From assembly GCA_041648895.1 (NCBI GenBank), contig JBAZOB010000004.1, positions 1-58,617 of the forward strand: a DNA stretch of 58,617 nucleotides, given 5' to 3'. The stretch comes from JBAZOB01 sp041648895 (GTDB lineage Bacteria; Patescibacteriota; JAHJAL01). The position numbers and the translations under genes were made by a program. Positions 40,640-48,361 of the stretch are shown here, one piece after another (the stretch's first letter is position 1; each line of letters starts with the position of its first letter). The notes under the pieces were generated by a model. That model ran no database searches, was not told the DNA's origin, and saw nothing but the letters and a program-made list of their open reading frames with translations.

Positions 40640-41916
40640 TATCTCATAAAGTACATTCCTGTTTCGCATAGCAAGGCTGATTTTGTGTATGCATCAAAAT
40701 TTAAAATTTTGGTACAGTGGGGTATGTCAAATGAGTAAGTATTCTGGGCAATACGGTCAATTTCATTTACTTTCAATTCATTTAAAGAATGAATCGTGCT
40801 GAGATAATGCCCGGATAAAGCCCAGTCCGCTGACATCAGGGGCATGGCTGTGCGGTTAAGCAGTTCAACGCTGCCTTGTTCTGTATCCATCCTCCATATT
40901 TCATTATCATTAGTGACAAGCAACGCGTTTGCCGTTTGGTCGGGAATGATATTTTTAATTGGATGCGCAAATACAATGAATTGGTTAGTTTTGATGTTAT
41001 AAATATATCCAGTTTTAGACGCAGAGTCAGTAAGGCCAATCAGATTGTCGGTAACGTTGAAAATTTGCAATGGAGAAGCGCTGTGCGATGACAATGAATT
41101 GATCAGCTTACCGTTTTTTGTCACGTTAATTTTTTCCCCGTCGCTCGTAAAAAATAATTGGTTATCAGTGTATAACAGTCCAACTGGCGGAAGGATTGGG
41201 ACTGGCGCTTCAGAAACATTCAGCGAATATACAGAAGAAACGGTGTAGGCAATGACTGTGTGATTATTTTTTCGGCTCCAATTGGCCTTTTCTACCGGCT
41301 GCGAAATCCCTTCATTCAGATTTACAATTTCGGAATTAATCGGAGTGTAATAAATAAATTCATTATCCGTCAATGTAACGAGTACGGCCATCGAATCAAA
41401 CGACCAGTCTATGCTTGAAATGTCCGCTGGAAATATTTTTGTATTAATTACGGAGCCATCTTTTATTCGCAAGATTGTTAATTCATTTTTCCCGAATAAT
41501 CCAAGCATTTCCTTATTTGGCGAACTTGACATATCAATAAAATTGCCCGAGACGGCCAGGTTGGGCGGGTCAGAAACCTTAACAAGGAATATGTTTTGCA
41601 ATCTGGTTAGGGCAGAGTATGCAACTACTGCGTTCGTTTTCCAGGATAGATATCCTTCCTTCGTTATTTCAAGCGAATAGATATTCGGCTGGAGGTTATT
41701 TATGGTATCGGGAGTTGTTTTTTTTGCTAGCACGCCATCCAGGTATATGTGTGCATCCGCCGGAGTCGAGTCAAGATAAATTGCCCCGACACGCACAAGT
41801 GAACTGTTTTTAAAATTATATCTCCACCCCATGGCGTATGCGACAATAAAAAATGATAACGCCACAAAGAGCATAAGAAATATGGCAAAGTATAGTCTGC
41901 GGTGTGATAAACTCAT
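40636..41916 (-). CDS. PEGA-domain membrane-anchored protein with propeller-like region
   Basis: A 426-residue protein with one N-terminal helix (about 10-30) and an outside region. Residues about 43-92 form a PEGA domain: GAIYLDSTPADAHIYLDG, then TPDTINNLQPNIYSLEITK and EGYLSW. The rest (about 100-426) consists of repeating beta segments with SSIDWSFDS and SADWALSGH motifs, as in beta-propellers. PEGA proteins of this shape are frequent in Parcubacteria and are thought to be surface-associated, but no activity is known. It stands alone between the converging rml operon and the diverging murA operon, with its own likely promoter. Confidence 0.75.
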   Translation of the reverse strand: MSLSHRRLYFAIFLMLFVALSFFIVAYAMGWRYNFKNSSLVRVGAIYLDSTPADAHIYLDGVLAKKTTPDTINNLQPNIYSLEITKEGYLSWKTNAVVAYSALTRLQNIFLVKVSDPPNLAVSGNFIDMSSSPNKEMLGLFGKNELTILRIKDGSVINTKIFPADISSIDWSFDSMAVLVTLTDNEFIYYTPINSEIVNLNEGISQPVEKANWSRKNNHTVIAYTVSSVYSLNVSEAPVPILPPVGLLYTDNQLFFTSDGEKINVTKNGKLINSLSSHSASPLQIFNVTDNLIGLTDSASKTGYIYNIKTNQFIVFAHPIKNIIPDQTANALLVTNDNEIWRMDTEQGSVELLNRTAMPLMSADWALSGHYLSTIHSLNELKVNEIDRIAQNTYSFDIPHCTKILNFDAYTKSALLCETGMYFMRY

Positions 41917-41923
41917 GATTACA

Positions 41924-41929
41924 AGTATA
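41924..41929 (-). promoter_or_regulatory. Putative -10 box of the PEGA gene
   Basis: TATACT on the minus strand is 7 bases before the ATG at 41916, giving a leaderless start; an overlapping TATAAT (41929-41934) would leave a short leader. A weak TGGACG -35 lies 17 bases above the first. The rest of the 112-base divergent gap 41917-42028 holds no other recognisable feature. Confidence 0.4.
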
Positions 41930-42017
41930 TTATAGCCTTTTGAATCCGTCCATGTGCGCTTGATTATCGGTTGTCATTTGGTATACTTATCTTGAAAAAT
42001 ATAAGTTATCGACGAGT

Positions 42018-42023
42018 TATACT
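42018..42023 (+). promoter_or_regulatory. Putative -10 box of murA
   Basis: TATACT is 5 bases before the murA ATG, so the start point should coincide with the start codon. The best -35, TTGAAA at 41992-41997, is 20 bases away, which is long. Confidence 0.4.
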
Positions 42024-42028
42024 AATAT

Positions 42029-43285
42029 ATGGCGAAATTTTCCATAACCGGAGGTAAATCGCTACATGGGGAGATACACATTCGTGGCGCAAAAAATGCC
42101 GCATTGAAAATGATGGCCGCTTCTCTTTTGACTGCCGAACCAGTTGAATTACAGAACGTGCCAGATATCAAAGATATCAGGACAATGATCAAAATTTTGG
42201 AGCACCTTGGAGCAACTATTGATTTCAGGGATAATACCATGAATATCAACTGTTCAGGGATTACTTTAAAAAATCCTGATCACGATCTGGTTAAGCATAT
42301 GCGAGCTTCGATTGTCATTGTCGGTCCCTTGTTAGCCAGATTTGGCAATATATCAATACCCCAACCTGGAGGGTGTTTGATTGGCGCCCGTCCCATAGAT
42401 ACGCATGTTAACGCCCTCAGGCAATTAGGAGTCAATATTGAACAAACAAATGATAAGTATAATTTTAGCGTTAAGCATCTTATCGGGCACACGATTATCC
42501 TGGAAGAAATGAGCGTAACCGCCACAGAAAATGTCCTCATGGCCGCTGTCTTGGCGAAGGGTACGACGGAAATACGGTTAGCCGCCTCTGAACCTGAAAT
42601 TGAGGATTTGGCAGTGATGCTGAACAGTATGGGCGCAAAAATACGTGGCGCCGGAACATCCAAAATCACTATTGAGGGGGTGCAGAAGCTTCATGGCGTT
42701 ACCCATCGGATACTTCCCGATAGGATAGAGGCCGGTACGTTTGCCATTGCCGCTGCGGTTAGCCGCGGAGACGTAAAAATTTCAGGAATTATCCCTGAAC
42801 ATTTAGACAGTATACTTCAAAAATTTCAGCAAGCGAATATTAATTTTTCCGTTGAACATGGGGACACGCTGTACGTGAAACCAACAACAATTTTCAGACC
42901 GATATCATTTGACACTCGGCCACATCCCGGATTTCCGACTGATTTACAGGCTCCCATGGCTGTACTGCTCACGCAGGCAAATGGCACCAGTAAAATATTC
43001 GAAACGATGTATGAAGGTCGCCTGGGCTATGTAACGGAATTGATGAAAATGGGGGCAAATATTAAAACGATTGACGCCCATACGATCATTGTAACCGGTC
43101 CGACACCTTTATACGGGAGAAGCATCACGTCGTTTGATATTCGTGCCGGCGCCACGTTGATTATTGCTGCATTAATTGCTCAGGGGCCAAGCATTATTGA
43201 CCGGGTTGAGCTTGTCGACCGGGGCTATGAAAAAATTGACGAGCGTTTACGGTCTCTTGGTGCCGATATCAACCGGATAAGTTAA
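42029..43285 (+). CDS. murA: UDP-N-acetylglucosamine 1-carboxyvinyltransferase
   Basis: A 418-residue enzyme for the first committed step of peptidoglycan synthesis, adding enolpyruvate from PEP to UDP-GlcNAc. K22 in GAKNAALK, then RASIVIVGPLLARFG, the loop PQPGGCLIGARPID with PEP-reacting C116, DRIEAGTFAIAAA, FPTDLQAPMAVLLTQA and RAGATLIIAALIA are all diagnostic. The Cys form predicts fosfomycin sensitivity by family knowledge. Its promoter suggests a leaderless mRNA. It is followed by a CtpA-like protease 3 bases later, making a small envelope operon. Confidence 0.95.
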   Translation: MAKFSITGGKSLHGEIHIRGAKNAALKMMAASLLTAEPVELQNVPDIKDIRTMIKILEHLGATIDFRDNTMNINCSGITLKNPDHDLVKHMRASIVIVGPLLARFGNISIPQPGGCLIGARPIDTHVNALRQLGVNIEQTNDKYNFSVKHLIGHTIILEEMSVTATENVLMAAVLAKGTTEIRLAASEPEIEDLAVMLNSMGAKIRGAGTSKITIEGVQKLHGVTHRILPDRIEAGTFAIAAAVSRGDVKISGIIPEHLDSILQKFQQANINFSVEHGDTLYVKPTTIFRPISFDTRPHPGFPTDLQAPMAVLLTQANGTSKIFETMYEGRLGYVTELMKMGANIKTIDAHTIIVTGPTPLYGRSITSFDIRAGATLIIAALIAQGPSIIDRVELVDRGYEKIDERLRSLGADINRIS

Positions 43286-43288
43286 TTT

Positions 43289-44506
43289 ATGACGGAACCC
43301 GCTAAACATTCATATTCATTTAAAATAGCCCTAGTTTTTGGCGGAATTTTTGTCCTCGTCATAACTTTTACGGCTGGGCTGGTATATGGCCTCCTTGAAT
43401 CGCATCAGGCAAGCTCGAACACAAACCTCATTCAACAGGCGATAAGTCAATTGGACCAAGGCCAGTCTGAGACTGAGTTATTCGCAAAAGTCTGGAATAC
43501 AATAAAAAAAGATTATGTATATCAGCCCATCGATCAGCAGACGGCTTTTTATGGCGCCTTAAAGGGGCTGGTGTCAAGTTTAGGCGATCCCTATTCTACC
43601 TTCTTTGATCCAGCCGAGACGAAAAAATTTAACAGTGAGCTTTCCGGAAGTTTTGAGGGTATTGGAGCGGAAATAGGAATAAAAAATGAACAGCTGACCA
43701 TTATCGCACCATTGCCGGCTTCACCGGCAGACAAGGCCGGATTGAAACCGGGAGATAAAATTATCGCCATCGACAAGCAGGATACCACGGGTATGAGCCT
43801 TGATAACGGCATCAGCCTGATGCGAGGGCCAAAAAATACTACGGTAGTCTTGTCGGTGATCCATGCTGGTGAGCAGACGATCGAGGATATTTCCATCAAA
43901 CGTGATGTCATTAATGTCAAGAGTGTTTCATGGTCAATGAAGAACGATGATATTGCCGTGATTGAAATCAGCCACTTTAATAGTGACACAACGGCAGAAT
44001 TTAACGCTATTGTTAAGGAAATCGTCTTACAAAGTCCACGAGGCATTGTCTTGGATTTGCGCGATAATCCGGGAGGTTATCTTGATTCATCGATTGATAT
44101 TGCCGGTCAATTTTTGGATCATCAAGTAATCGTCATAGAAAACTACGGCAACAACGAGAAAAAGTACACATCCGATGTGACGGCCTTATTGAAGGATTAT
44201 GACGTCGTAGTATTAGTCAATAACGGGTCAGCTTCAGCTTCAGAGATTCTGGCCGGCGCATTGCAGGATTACCAACGCGCTACCATCATCGGTGAAACAA
44301 CATTCGGGAAGGGATCGGTACAAGATTACGAACAATTCAATGACGGTTCTTCGCTTAAACTGACCGTGGCAAAGTGGCTTACCCCACTGGGACATTCCAT
44401 TGATGACACTGGCATCGTACCGGACATAGAAGTGCCGCTCACACAGAATGACTATAATCATGACCTTGATCCACAGCTGGACAGAGCCCTGGAACTGCTA
44501 AAATAG
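43289..44506 (+). CDS. S41 C-terminal processing peptidase (CtpA-like)
   Basis: A 405-residue secreted or membrane-anchored serine protease. An N-terminal helix (about 12-36) is followed by an N-terminal cap with GDPYSTFFDPAE, a PDZ domain (about 120-205, with ADKAGLKPGDKIIAID), and the protease core. Catalytic S316 in NNGSASASEILAGAL and K341 in TTFGKGSVQ form the Ser-Lys dyad; GIVLDLRDNPGGYLD is also typical. It should trim C-termini of envelope proteins. It follows murA directly. The stop codon lies inside a 7-bp stem-loop before the rplI promoter. Confidence 0.93.
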   Translation: MTEPAKHSYSFKIALVFGGIFVLVITFTAGLVYGLLESHQASSNTNLIQQAISQLDQGQSETELFAKVWNTIKKDYVYQPIDQQTAFYGALKGLVSSLGDPYSTFFDPAETKKFNSELSGSFEGIGAEIGIKNEQLTIIAPLPASPADKAGLKPGDKIIAIDKQDTTGMSLDNGISLMRGPKNTTVVLSVIHAGEQTIEDISIKRDVINVKSVSWSMKNDDIAVIEISHFNSDTTAEFNAIVKEIVLQSPRGIVLDLRDNPGGYLDSSIDIAGQFLDHQVIVIENYGNNEKKYTSDVTALLKDYDVVVLVNNGSASASEILAGALQDYQRATIIGETTFGKGSVQDYEQFNDGSSLKLTVAKWLTPLGHSIDDTGIVPDIEVPLTQNDYNHDLDPQLDRALELLK

Positions 44507-44510
44507 CAGT
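44494..44510 (+). terminator. Stem-loop at the end of the CtpA-like gene
   Basis: ACTGCTA, loop AAA, TAGCAGT: a perfect 7-bp stem whose right arm contains the TAG stop. No T-run follows, only AT-rich DNA, so it is at best a weak terminator or an mRNA end-protecting hairpin. Confidence 0.3.
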
Positions 44511-44526
44511 ATAAATATTAAATTGC

Positions 44527-44555
44527 TTGCCAGGTAACCACGACCGCGTTACAAT
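44527..44555 (+). promoter_or_regulatory. Promoter of rplI-pyrG, leaderless geometry
   Basis: TTGCCA (44527-44532), 17-base spacer, TACAAT (44550-44555), then six bases and the ATG at 44562. The start point should fall on the A of the ATG. Confidence 0.65.
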
Positions 44556-44561
44556 AAATTT

Positions 44562-45011
44562 ATGGAAGTTATTTTTTTACAAACAGTGCCACAGGTGGCA
44601 AAAAAAGGGGAAATAAAATCAGTAAATGACGGGTTTGCCCGAAATTTTTTACTGCCAAAGAAACTAGCCGTCATTTCAACACCAGCCGAAAAGGCGGCTT
44701 TTTTAAAAATAAAATCACAAATCAGTAAAGAAGATGAGGCGATACAACATAAAAAGGCTTCAGTTCCACAACAAATGGAAGGACAGGTGCTCTCCTTCGC
44801 CTTAAAGGCAAGTGCCACCGGCACCACGTTCCGCCAGTTACCGAAGGAAAGTATTCTCCAAGCCCTGGAAACCCGTTTTTCAATGCCTCAAAATAATTTC
44901 GATATACAGATCGAGCAGCCGTTGAAACAGGTTGGAGACCATAAAATTTCCGTTATACTCGATCATCATACTATCAATTTAATCATCAGGATAACAAATC
45001 AAAATGAATAA
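44562..45011 (+). CDS. rplI: 50S ribosomal protein bL9
   Basis: A 149-residue full-length bL9. The N-terminal RNA-binding domain reads MEVIFLQTVPQVAKKGEIKS and VNDGFARNFLLPKKLAV, followed by the long connecting helix (about 42-75) and the C-terminal domain. The gene has a well-spaced promoter and is predicted to be leaderless. It overlaps pyrG by eight bases. Several CPR groups are reported to lack bL9, so a complete copy helps narrow the lineage. Confidence 0.95.
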   Translation: MEVIFLQTVPQVAKKGEIKSVNDGFARNFLLPKKLAVISTPAEKAAFLKIKSQISKEDEAIQHKKASVPQQMEGQVLSFALKASATGTTFRQLPKESILQALETRFSMPQNNFDIQIEQPLKQVGDHKISVILDHHTINLIIRITNQNE

Positions 45012-46638
45012 AAATTGTAAATTTATTTTCGTGACTGGCGGTGTGTGCTCCGGTTTAGGGAAGGGGATTGCTGCGGCTTCTATCGGGGCAATTTTAAAAG
45101 CTTCAAAGTATAAAGTATTCAGCCTTAAATTTGATCCCTACCTCAATGTTGACCCAGGGACTATGAACCCTTATCAGCATGGAGAGGTATTTGTATTGGA
45201 TGACGGAACGGAGACTGATCTCGACCTTGGCCATTATGAGCGGTTTCTTGATGAAAATTTAAGCAAATCAAGCAATGCCACCACGGGCCAAATTTATGAA
45301 AAAATATTGGGGGAAGAAAGAAAAGGAAAATTTCTTGGTAAAACAATCCAGATAATCCCGCATATCACCCAAGCAATAAAGAATAAAATTTTTCAGGCGG
45401 CAGATTCGAGTAAGGCAGATTTTTTAATTATGGAAATCGGCGGCACGGTTGGTGATATAGAAGGCGAGCCTTTTTTGGAAGCGGCCCGGCAACTCCACCA
45501 GGAACTTAAGGACGACCGCGTTATGTTTGTCCATGTTGCCTTGCTCCCGTACCTCAAAACCTCGCATGAGCTCAAAACCAAGCCGGCTCAGGCTTCAGTC
45601 AGAGAATTGAGGCGGATCGGCATTCAGCCGGATATCCTCCTGGCCCGGGCTGATCTGCCCATTAAGAAGGATCTTTTGGAGAAATTATCAATATTTTGCG
45701 ATGTTGCGCTGGAAGCAGTCATTCCCGCGCCAACGATACGCAGCATATATGAAGTACCGCTTAATTTTGAAAAAAATAATATTTCTGAAATTATTTTCAA
45801 TAAATTTAACCTAAAAAAGCGCAAGCCCGATTTGAAGGAATGGAAAAATTTGTTGAAAAAGGTCCATGACGGGAAAATACAGGTATCGATCGCCATGGTT
45901 GGCAAATATACTGAACTTGGTGATGCGTACATCAGCGTAATTGAAGCATTAAAATCCGCGGTATATCATCATAACGCCAAATTACGTATCATATGGATTG
46001 ATGCGGAAAAATTGGAGAAAAACGACAAGCATGAGTGGGAATGCCTGAAATCTGCCAATGGGATCGTCATTCCCGGCGGATTTGGCCAGCGCGGCATTGA
46101 AGGGAAAATTTTAGCCGCAAAATTTGCCCGTGAAAACAACGTTCCATATTTTGGGCTCTGTCTAGGTATGCAGATCGCTACGATAGAATTCGCCCGCCAT
46201 GTGGCAAAAATACCTTCGGCCAACAGCACTGAATTTAACCTGCAGGTAAAACATCCGGTCATCCATATCATGCCTGACCAGGAAAAGAAACTGCTCAAAG
46301 AAGATTACGGTGCAACGATGCGATTAGGCAGCTGGAAGTGCACGTTGGCCAAGGAATCTCTAAGTTTTGAAGCTTACGGTCAGGAGCATATCGCTGAACG
46401 GCATCGTCACCGATACGAATTTAACAACAGCTACCGCGATCAATTAGTAAAGGCTGGCTTACGTATCGCTGGTTACAGTCCCGATGGGTTGCTGGTTGAG
46501 ATAATTGAAGTGCCGGGACACCCGTGGTTTGTCGGTGTTCAGTTTCATCCAGAATTCAAATCCAGGCCCCTGACCCCCCATCCATTATTCAGGGATTTCA
46601 TTAAAGCGAGCATAAAAACACAAAAACCATCAAAGTAG
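45004..46638 (+). CDS. pyrG: CTP synthase
   Basis: A 544-residue enzyme making CTP from UTP, ATP and glutamine. The synthetase half opens KFIFVTGGVCSGLGKGIAAA and has KFDPYLNVDPGTMNPYQHGE, then EIGGTVGDIEGEPFLEA and LKTKPAQASVRELRRIGIQP. The glutaminase half has PGGFGQRGIEGK, the nucleophile Cys in YFGLCLGMQIA, and the catalytic His in VGVQFHPEFKSRP. Length and motifs are standard. It is translationally coupled to rplI by an eight-base overlap and ends 27 bases from the convergent rpmA stop, with no clear terminator. Confidence 0.97.
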   Translation: MNKNCKFIFVTGGVCSGLGKGIAAASIGAILKASKYKVFSLKFDPYLNVDPGTMNPYQHGEVFVLDDGTETDLDLGHYERFLDENLSKSSNATTGQIYEKILGEERKGKFLGKTIQIIPHITQAIKNKIFQAADSSKADFLIMEIGGTVGDIEGEPFLEAARQLHQELKDDRVMFVHVALLPYLKTSHELKTKPAQASVRELRRIGIQPDILLARADLPIKKDLLEKLSIFCDVALEAVIPAPTIRSIYEVPLNFEKNNISEIIFNKFNLKKRKPDLKEWKNLLKKVHDGKIQVSIAMVGKYTELGDAYISVIEALKSAVYHHNAKLRIIWIDAEKLEKNDKHEWECLKSANGIVIPGGFGQRGIEGKILAAKFARENNVPYFGLCLGMQIATIEFARHVAKIPSANSTEFNLQVKHPVIHIMPDQEKKLLKEDYGATMRLGSWKCTLAKESLSFEAYGQEHIAERHRHRYEFNNSYRDQLVKAGLRIAGYSPDGLLVEIIEVPGHPWFVGVQFHPEFKSRPLTPHPLFRDFIKASIKTQKPSK

Positions 46639-46665
46639 ATGGTCATGTGGATAAGCTGGCGCGAT

Positions 46666-46938
46666 TTACTCTACGTTGACAAATGTCGCAGTGGTTTTTT
46701 TGCCGTTGAATTTAGTTATTTTTTTCATTTTAAATTGCACGGTACCGCGGGATAGGGCAAATAAGCTGTCATCATTGGCACGTTTGACGTTTTTTCCAGC
46801 TCGGAATTTTGTGCCCCGTTGGCGGACAATGATACCGCCGGCTTTCGCTACCTGGCCGGCATAAAGTTTTATACCCAGTCGCTGGCCTTTACTGTCGCGT
46901 CCTAGTGAAGTTGTGCCTGATCCTTTTACGTGAGCCAT
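46666..46938 (-). CDS. rpmA: 50S ribosomal protein bL27
   Basis: A 90-residue bL27 that reaches toward the peptidyl transferase centre. MAHVKGSGTTSLGRDSKGQR and LGIKLYAGQ, then AGGIIVRQRGTKFRAGKNV, are diagnostic. There is no N-terminal extension of the kind removed by Prp in Firmicutes, since the sequence starts directly with MAH. It has the best promoter of the window and a short leader. rplU is not adjacent. Transcribed convergently with pyrG. Confidence 0.97.
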   Translation of the reverse strand: MAHVKGSGTTSLGRDSKGQRLGIKLYAGQVAKAGGIIVRQRGTKFRAGKNVKRANDDSLFALSRGTVQFKMKKITKFNGKKTTATFVNVE

Positions 46939-46967
46939 AAAATATTTAGATGTAGATTAGTTATTGA

Positions 46968-46996
46968 ATAGTACACTTTGGGACGCACCCTGTCAA
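46968..46996 (-). promoter_or_regulatory. Consensus sigma70-type promoter of rpmA
   Basis: On the minus strand, TTGACA (46996-46991) is a perfect -35, 17 bases above TACTAT (46973-46968). The predicted leader is about 23 bases, AT-rich, without a Shine-Dalgarno sequence. Confidence 0.75.
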
Positions 46997-46998
46997 GA

Positions 46999-47286
46999 TT
47001 AATTGAAAGGGTTCCGGATATCAGTGTCTGGTAATTGATTGTTTTGCTTATCCTGAATGGCATCTATAACTTTATTAAAAAGATCCAAATTGACTTTTAA
47101 TTTTTTTGCGAAAATTGTATTTGTATCAATTTCCTTAGGATTGATTATGGACGAATATACTTGAGTGTAGAAAAAATAGATAAAAAACGAAAGTGTTAAA
47201 ATGATAAAACCGTATATCAGCACATTCATATATTGACCGAGAAACAATATAATTTTTTTTGAGATGTTTTGTAATCTTATTTCCAT
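46999..47286 (-). CDS. Small membrane protein at the end of the pilMNO genes (PilP-like position)
   Basis: A 95-residue protein with one membrane helix (about 20-43) and a short outside tail ending TDIRNPFN. It follows pilO by three bases. PilP lipoproteins of Gram-negative type IV pili occupy this genomic place and carry an R-DPF motif; the R-NPF ending here is reminiscent, but there is no lipobox and no beta domain. It could be a reduced functional counterpart in the alignment complex, or an unrelated small partner of PilO. Promoter of rpmA lies at its stop. Identity is tentative. Confidence 0.5.
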   Translation of the reverse strand: MEIRLQNISKKIILFLGQYMNVLIYGFIILTLSFFIYFFYTQVYSSIINPKEIDTNTIFAKKLKVNLDLFNKVIDAIQDKQNNQLPDTDIRNPFN

Positions 47287-47289
47287 AAA

Positions 47290-47817
47290 TTATTTTGTCT
47301 GAGGATAAACATTCGCTGATAACTGGGCGACAATAATATTGTTATTGCTTGAAATAGATATGGAGTTGATTGACACATAAATATCCATCGCCTCTATATC
47401 TCGGATATACTGGGAAATGTGCGGCCAGGTTCCTTCAAGAGTTAAGCTGAAAGGTAATGAATTGTTTTCCAGCACTTTTGTGGAAGAACTTATACTAATA
47501 TTTTGAGTTATGATATTGTTATTAGCAATCGTCTCAAGCTTTGAAATAAAACTAAGCATATCATTAGGATCGATAAAAATTTTCCCGACGGTATTGAAAT
47601 CGTTTTTTATTTTATTGTAATCCTGGTGTGTTTGTTCGGTATTCAGGCGTTGCTGCTCGAGGATGGTCAGCTGGATCCGTTGGTCATATATTTCTGAATT
47701 TTTTTCTGAAATTTTTAAATAATACGGGTAAGCAACAAATCCAATCATCATAAGGCTGCATGAAAGAAAAACGACTAAGGCGAGAATATTTTTTTGCTTT
47801 TGGTTAATTGGTTTCAT
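47290..47817 (-). CDS. pilO: Type IV pilus alignment protein PilO-like
   Basis: A 175-residue bitopic protein: a short cytosolic start, one helix (about 12-32), a coiled-coil region (about 38-75, with LTILEQQRLNTEQTHQDYNK) and a ferredoxin-like domain (about 85-170, with FSLTLEGTWPHISQYIRDIE). This is the PilO plan. It pairs with PilN in the inner-membrane alignment complex that links the pilus motor to the pilus. It overlaps pilN by 14 bases. Sequence identity in this family is low, so the name rests on architecture and position. Confidence 0.8.
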   Translation of the reverse strand: MKPINQKQKNILALVVFLSCSLMMIGFVAYPYYLKISEKNSEIYDQRIQLTILEQQRLNTEQTHQDYNKIKNDFNTVGKIFIDPNDMLSFISKLETIANNNIITQNISISSSTKVLENNSLPFSLTLEGTWPHISQYIRDIEAMDIYVSINSISISSNNNIIVAQLSANVYPQTK

Positions 47818-48361
47818 ATAGTGCGTCAGTCAGTTTGCCAGAAATTTCAAAATTGAAAGTTTTTTGCTGCGCAAGATTTGAAAGAGGGGAAATAAGATCA
47901 GAAATAAACGGCAATGTATTCAGATTGTCCTGGAATAATAATAAATTTTCACGAGAATCGGCCAATCCAGTAATTCGGAATGTTTTAGTCGATGAATTTA
48001 CGTCTACGAGAGTCAATGAAATGTTGTCAGGTACAGAATTTGCCAGAGTAAATAGAAAAGTTGACCATTGGATATAATTTTTTTGTATCGCATCGGCCTG
48101 GCCCAATTGCACATTGAGAGATTTGATTATTTCGTCTATAGACACGTTTGACTGCTTGATAGTATTGAGTCGTTCGTTTTCAATACTGGCGTTAATCTGG
48201 TTGAGGTTCTCATTCAATAGCCAGTATGACAAGAAGAATAAGCCACCAATGACGGCACACAATAGCGTAAGGCTCACCCCTATTTTGACAATAATTGAAA
48301 AATTATTGAGGCGACTGATGTTGATCTTATTTTCCGGACTTAATAAATTCAAGTCAAGCAT
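47804..48361 (-). CDS. pilN: Type IV pilus alignment protein PilN-like
   Basis: A 185-residue bitopic protein. The N-terminal MLDLNLLSPENK segment corresponds to the conserved INLLP motif with which PilN docks on PilM. A helix (about 25-50), a coiled coil (about 52-88) and a ferredoxin-like domain with FRITGLADSRENLLLFQDNL follow. It overlaps pilM by eight bases and pilO by 14. Role: recruits PilM to the membrane and pairs with PilO. Confidence 0.83.
   Translation of the reverse strand: MLDLNLLSPENKINISRLNNFSIIVKIGVSLTLLCAVIGGLFFLSYWLLNENLNQINASIENERLNTIKQSNVSIDEIIKSLNVQLGQADAIQKNYIQWSTFLFTLANSVPDNISLTLVDVNSSTKTFRITGLADSRENLLLFQDNLNTLPFISDLISPLSNLAQQKTFNFEISGKLTDALYETN

Noticed and set aside
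41917..42028. tRNA or small RNA gene in the 112-base divergent gap
   Set aside because: No cloverleaf arms or strong hairpin; the gap is accounted for by two facing promoters.
43591..44046. 151-aa minus-strand ORF opposite the CtpA-like protease
   Set aside because: Shadow of the conserved PDZ and core region; no family features.
46639..46665. Terminator between pyrG and rpmA
   Set aside because: The 27 bases have no stem of useful length and no T-run on either strand.
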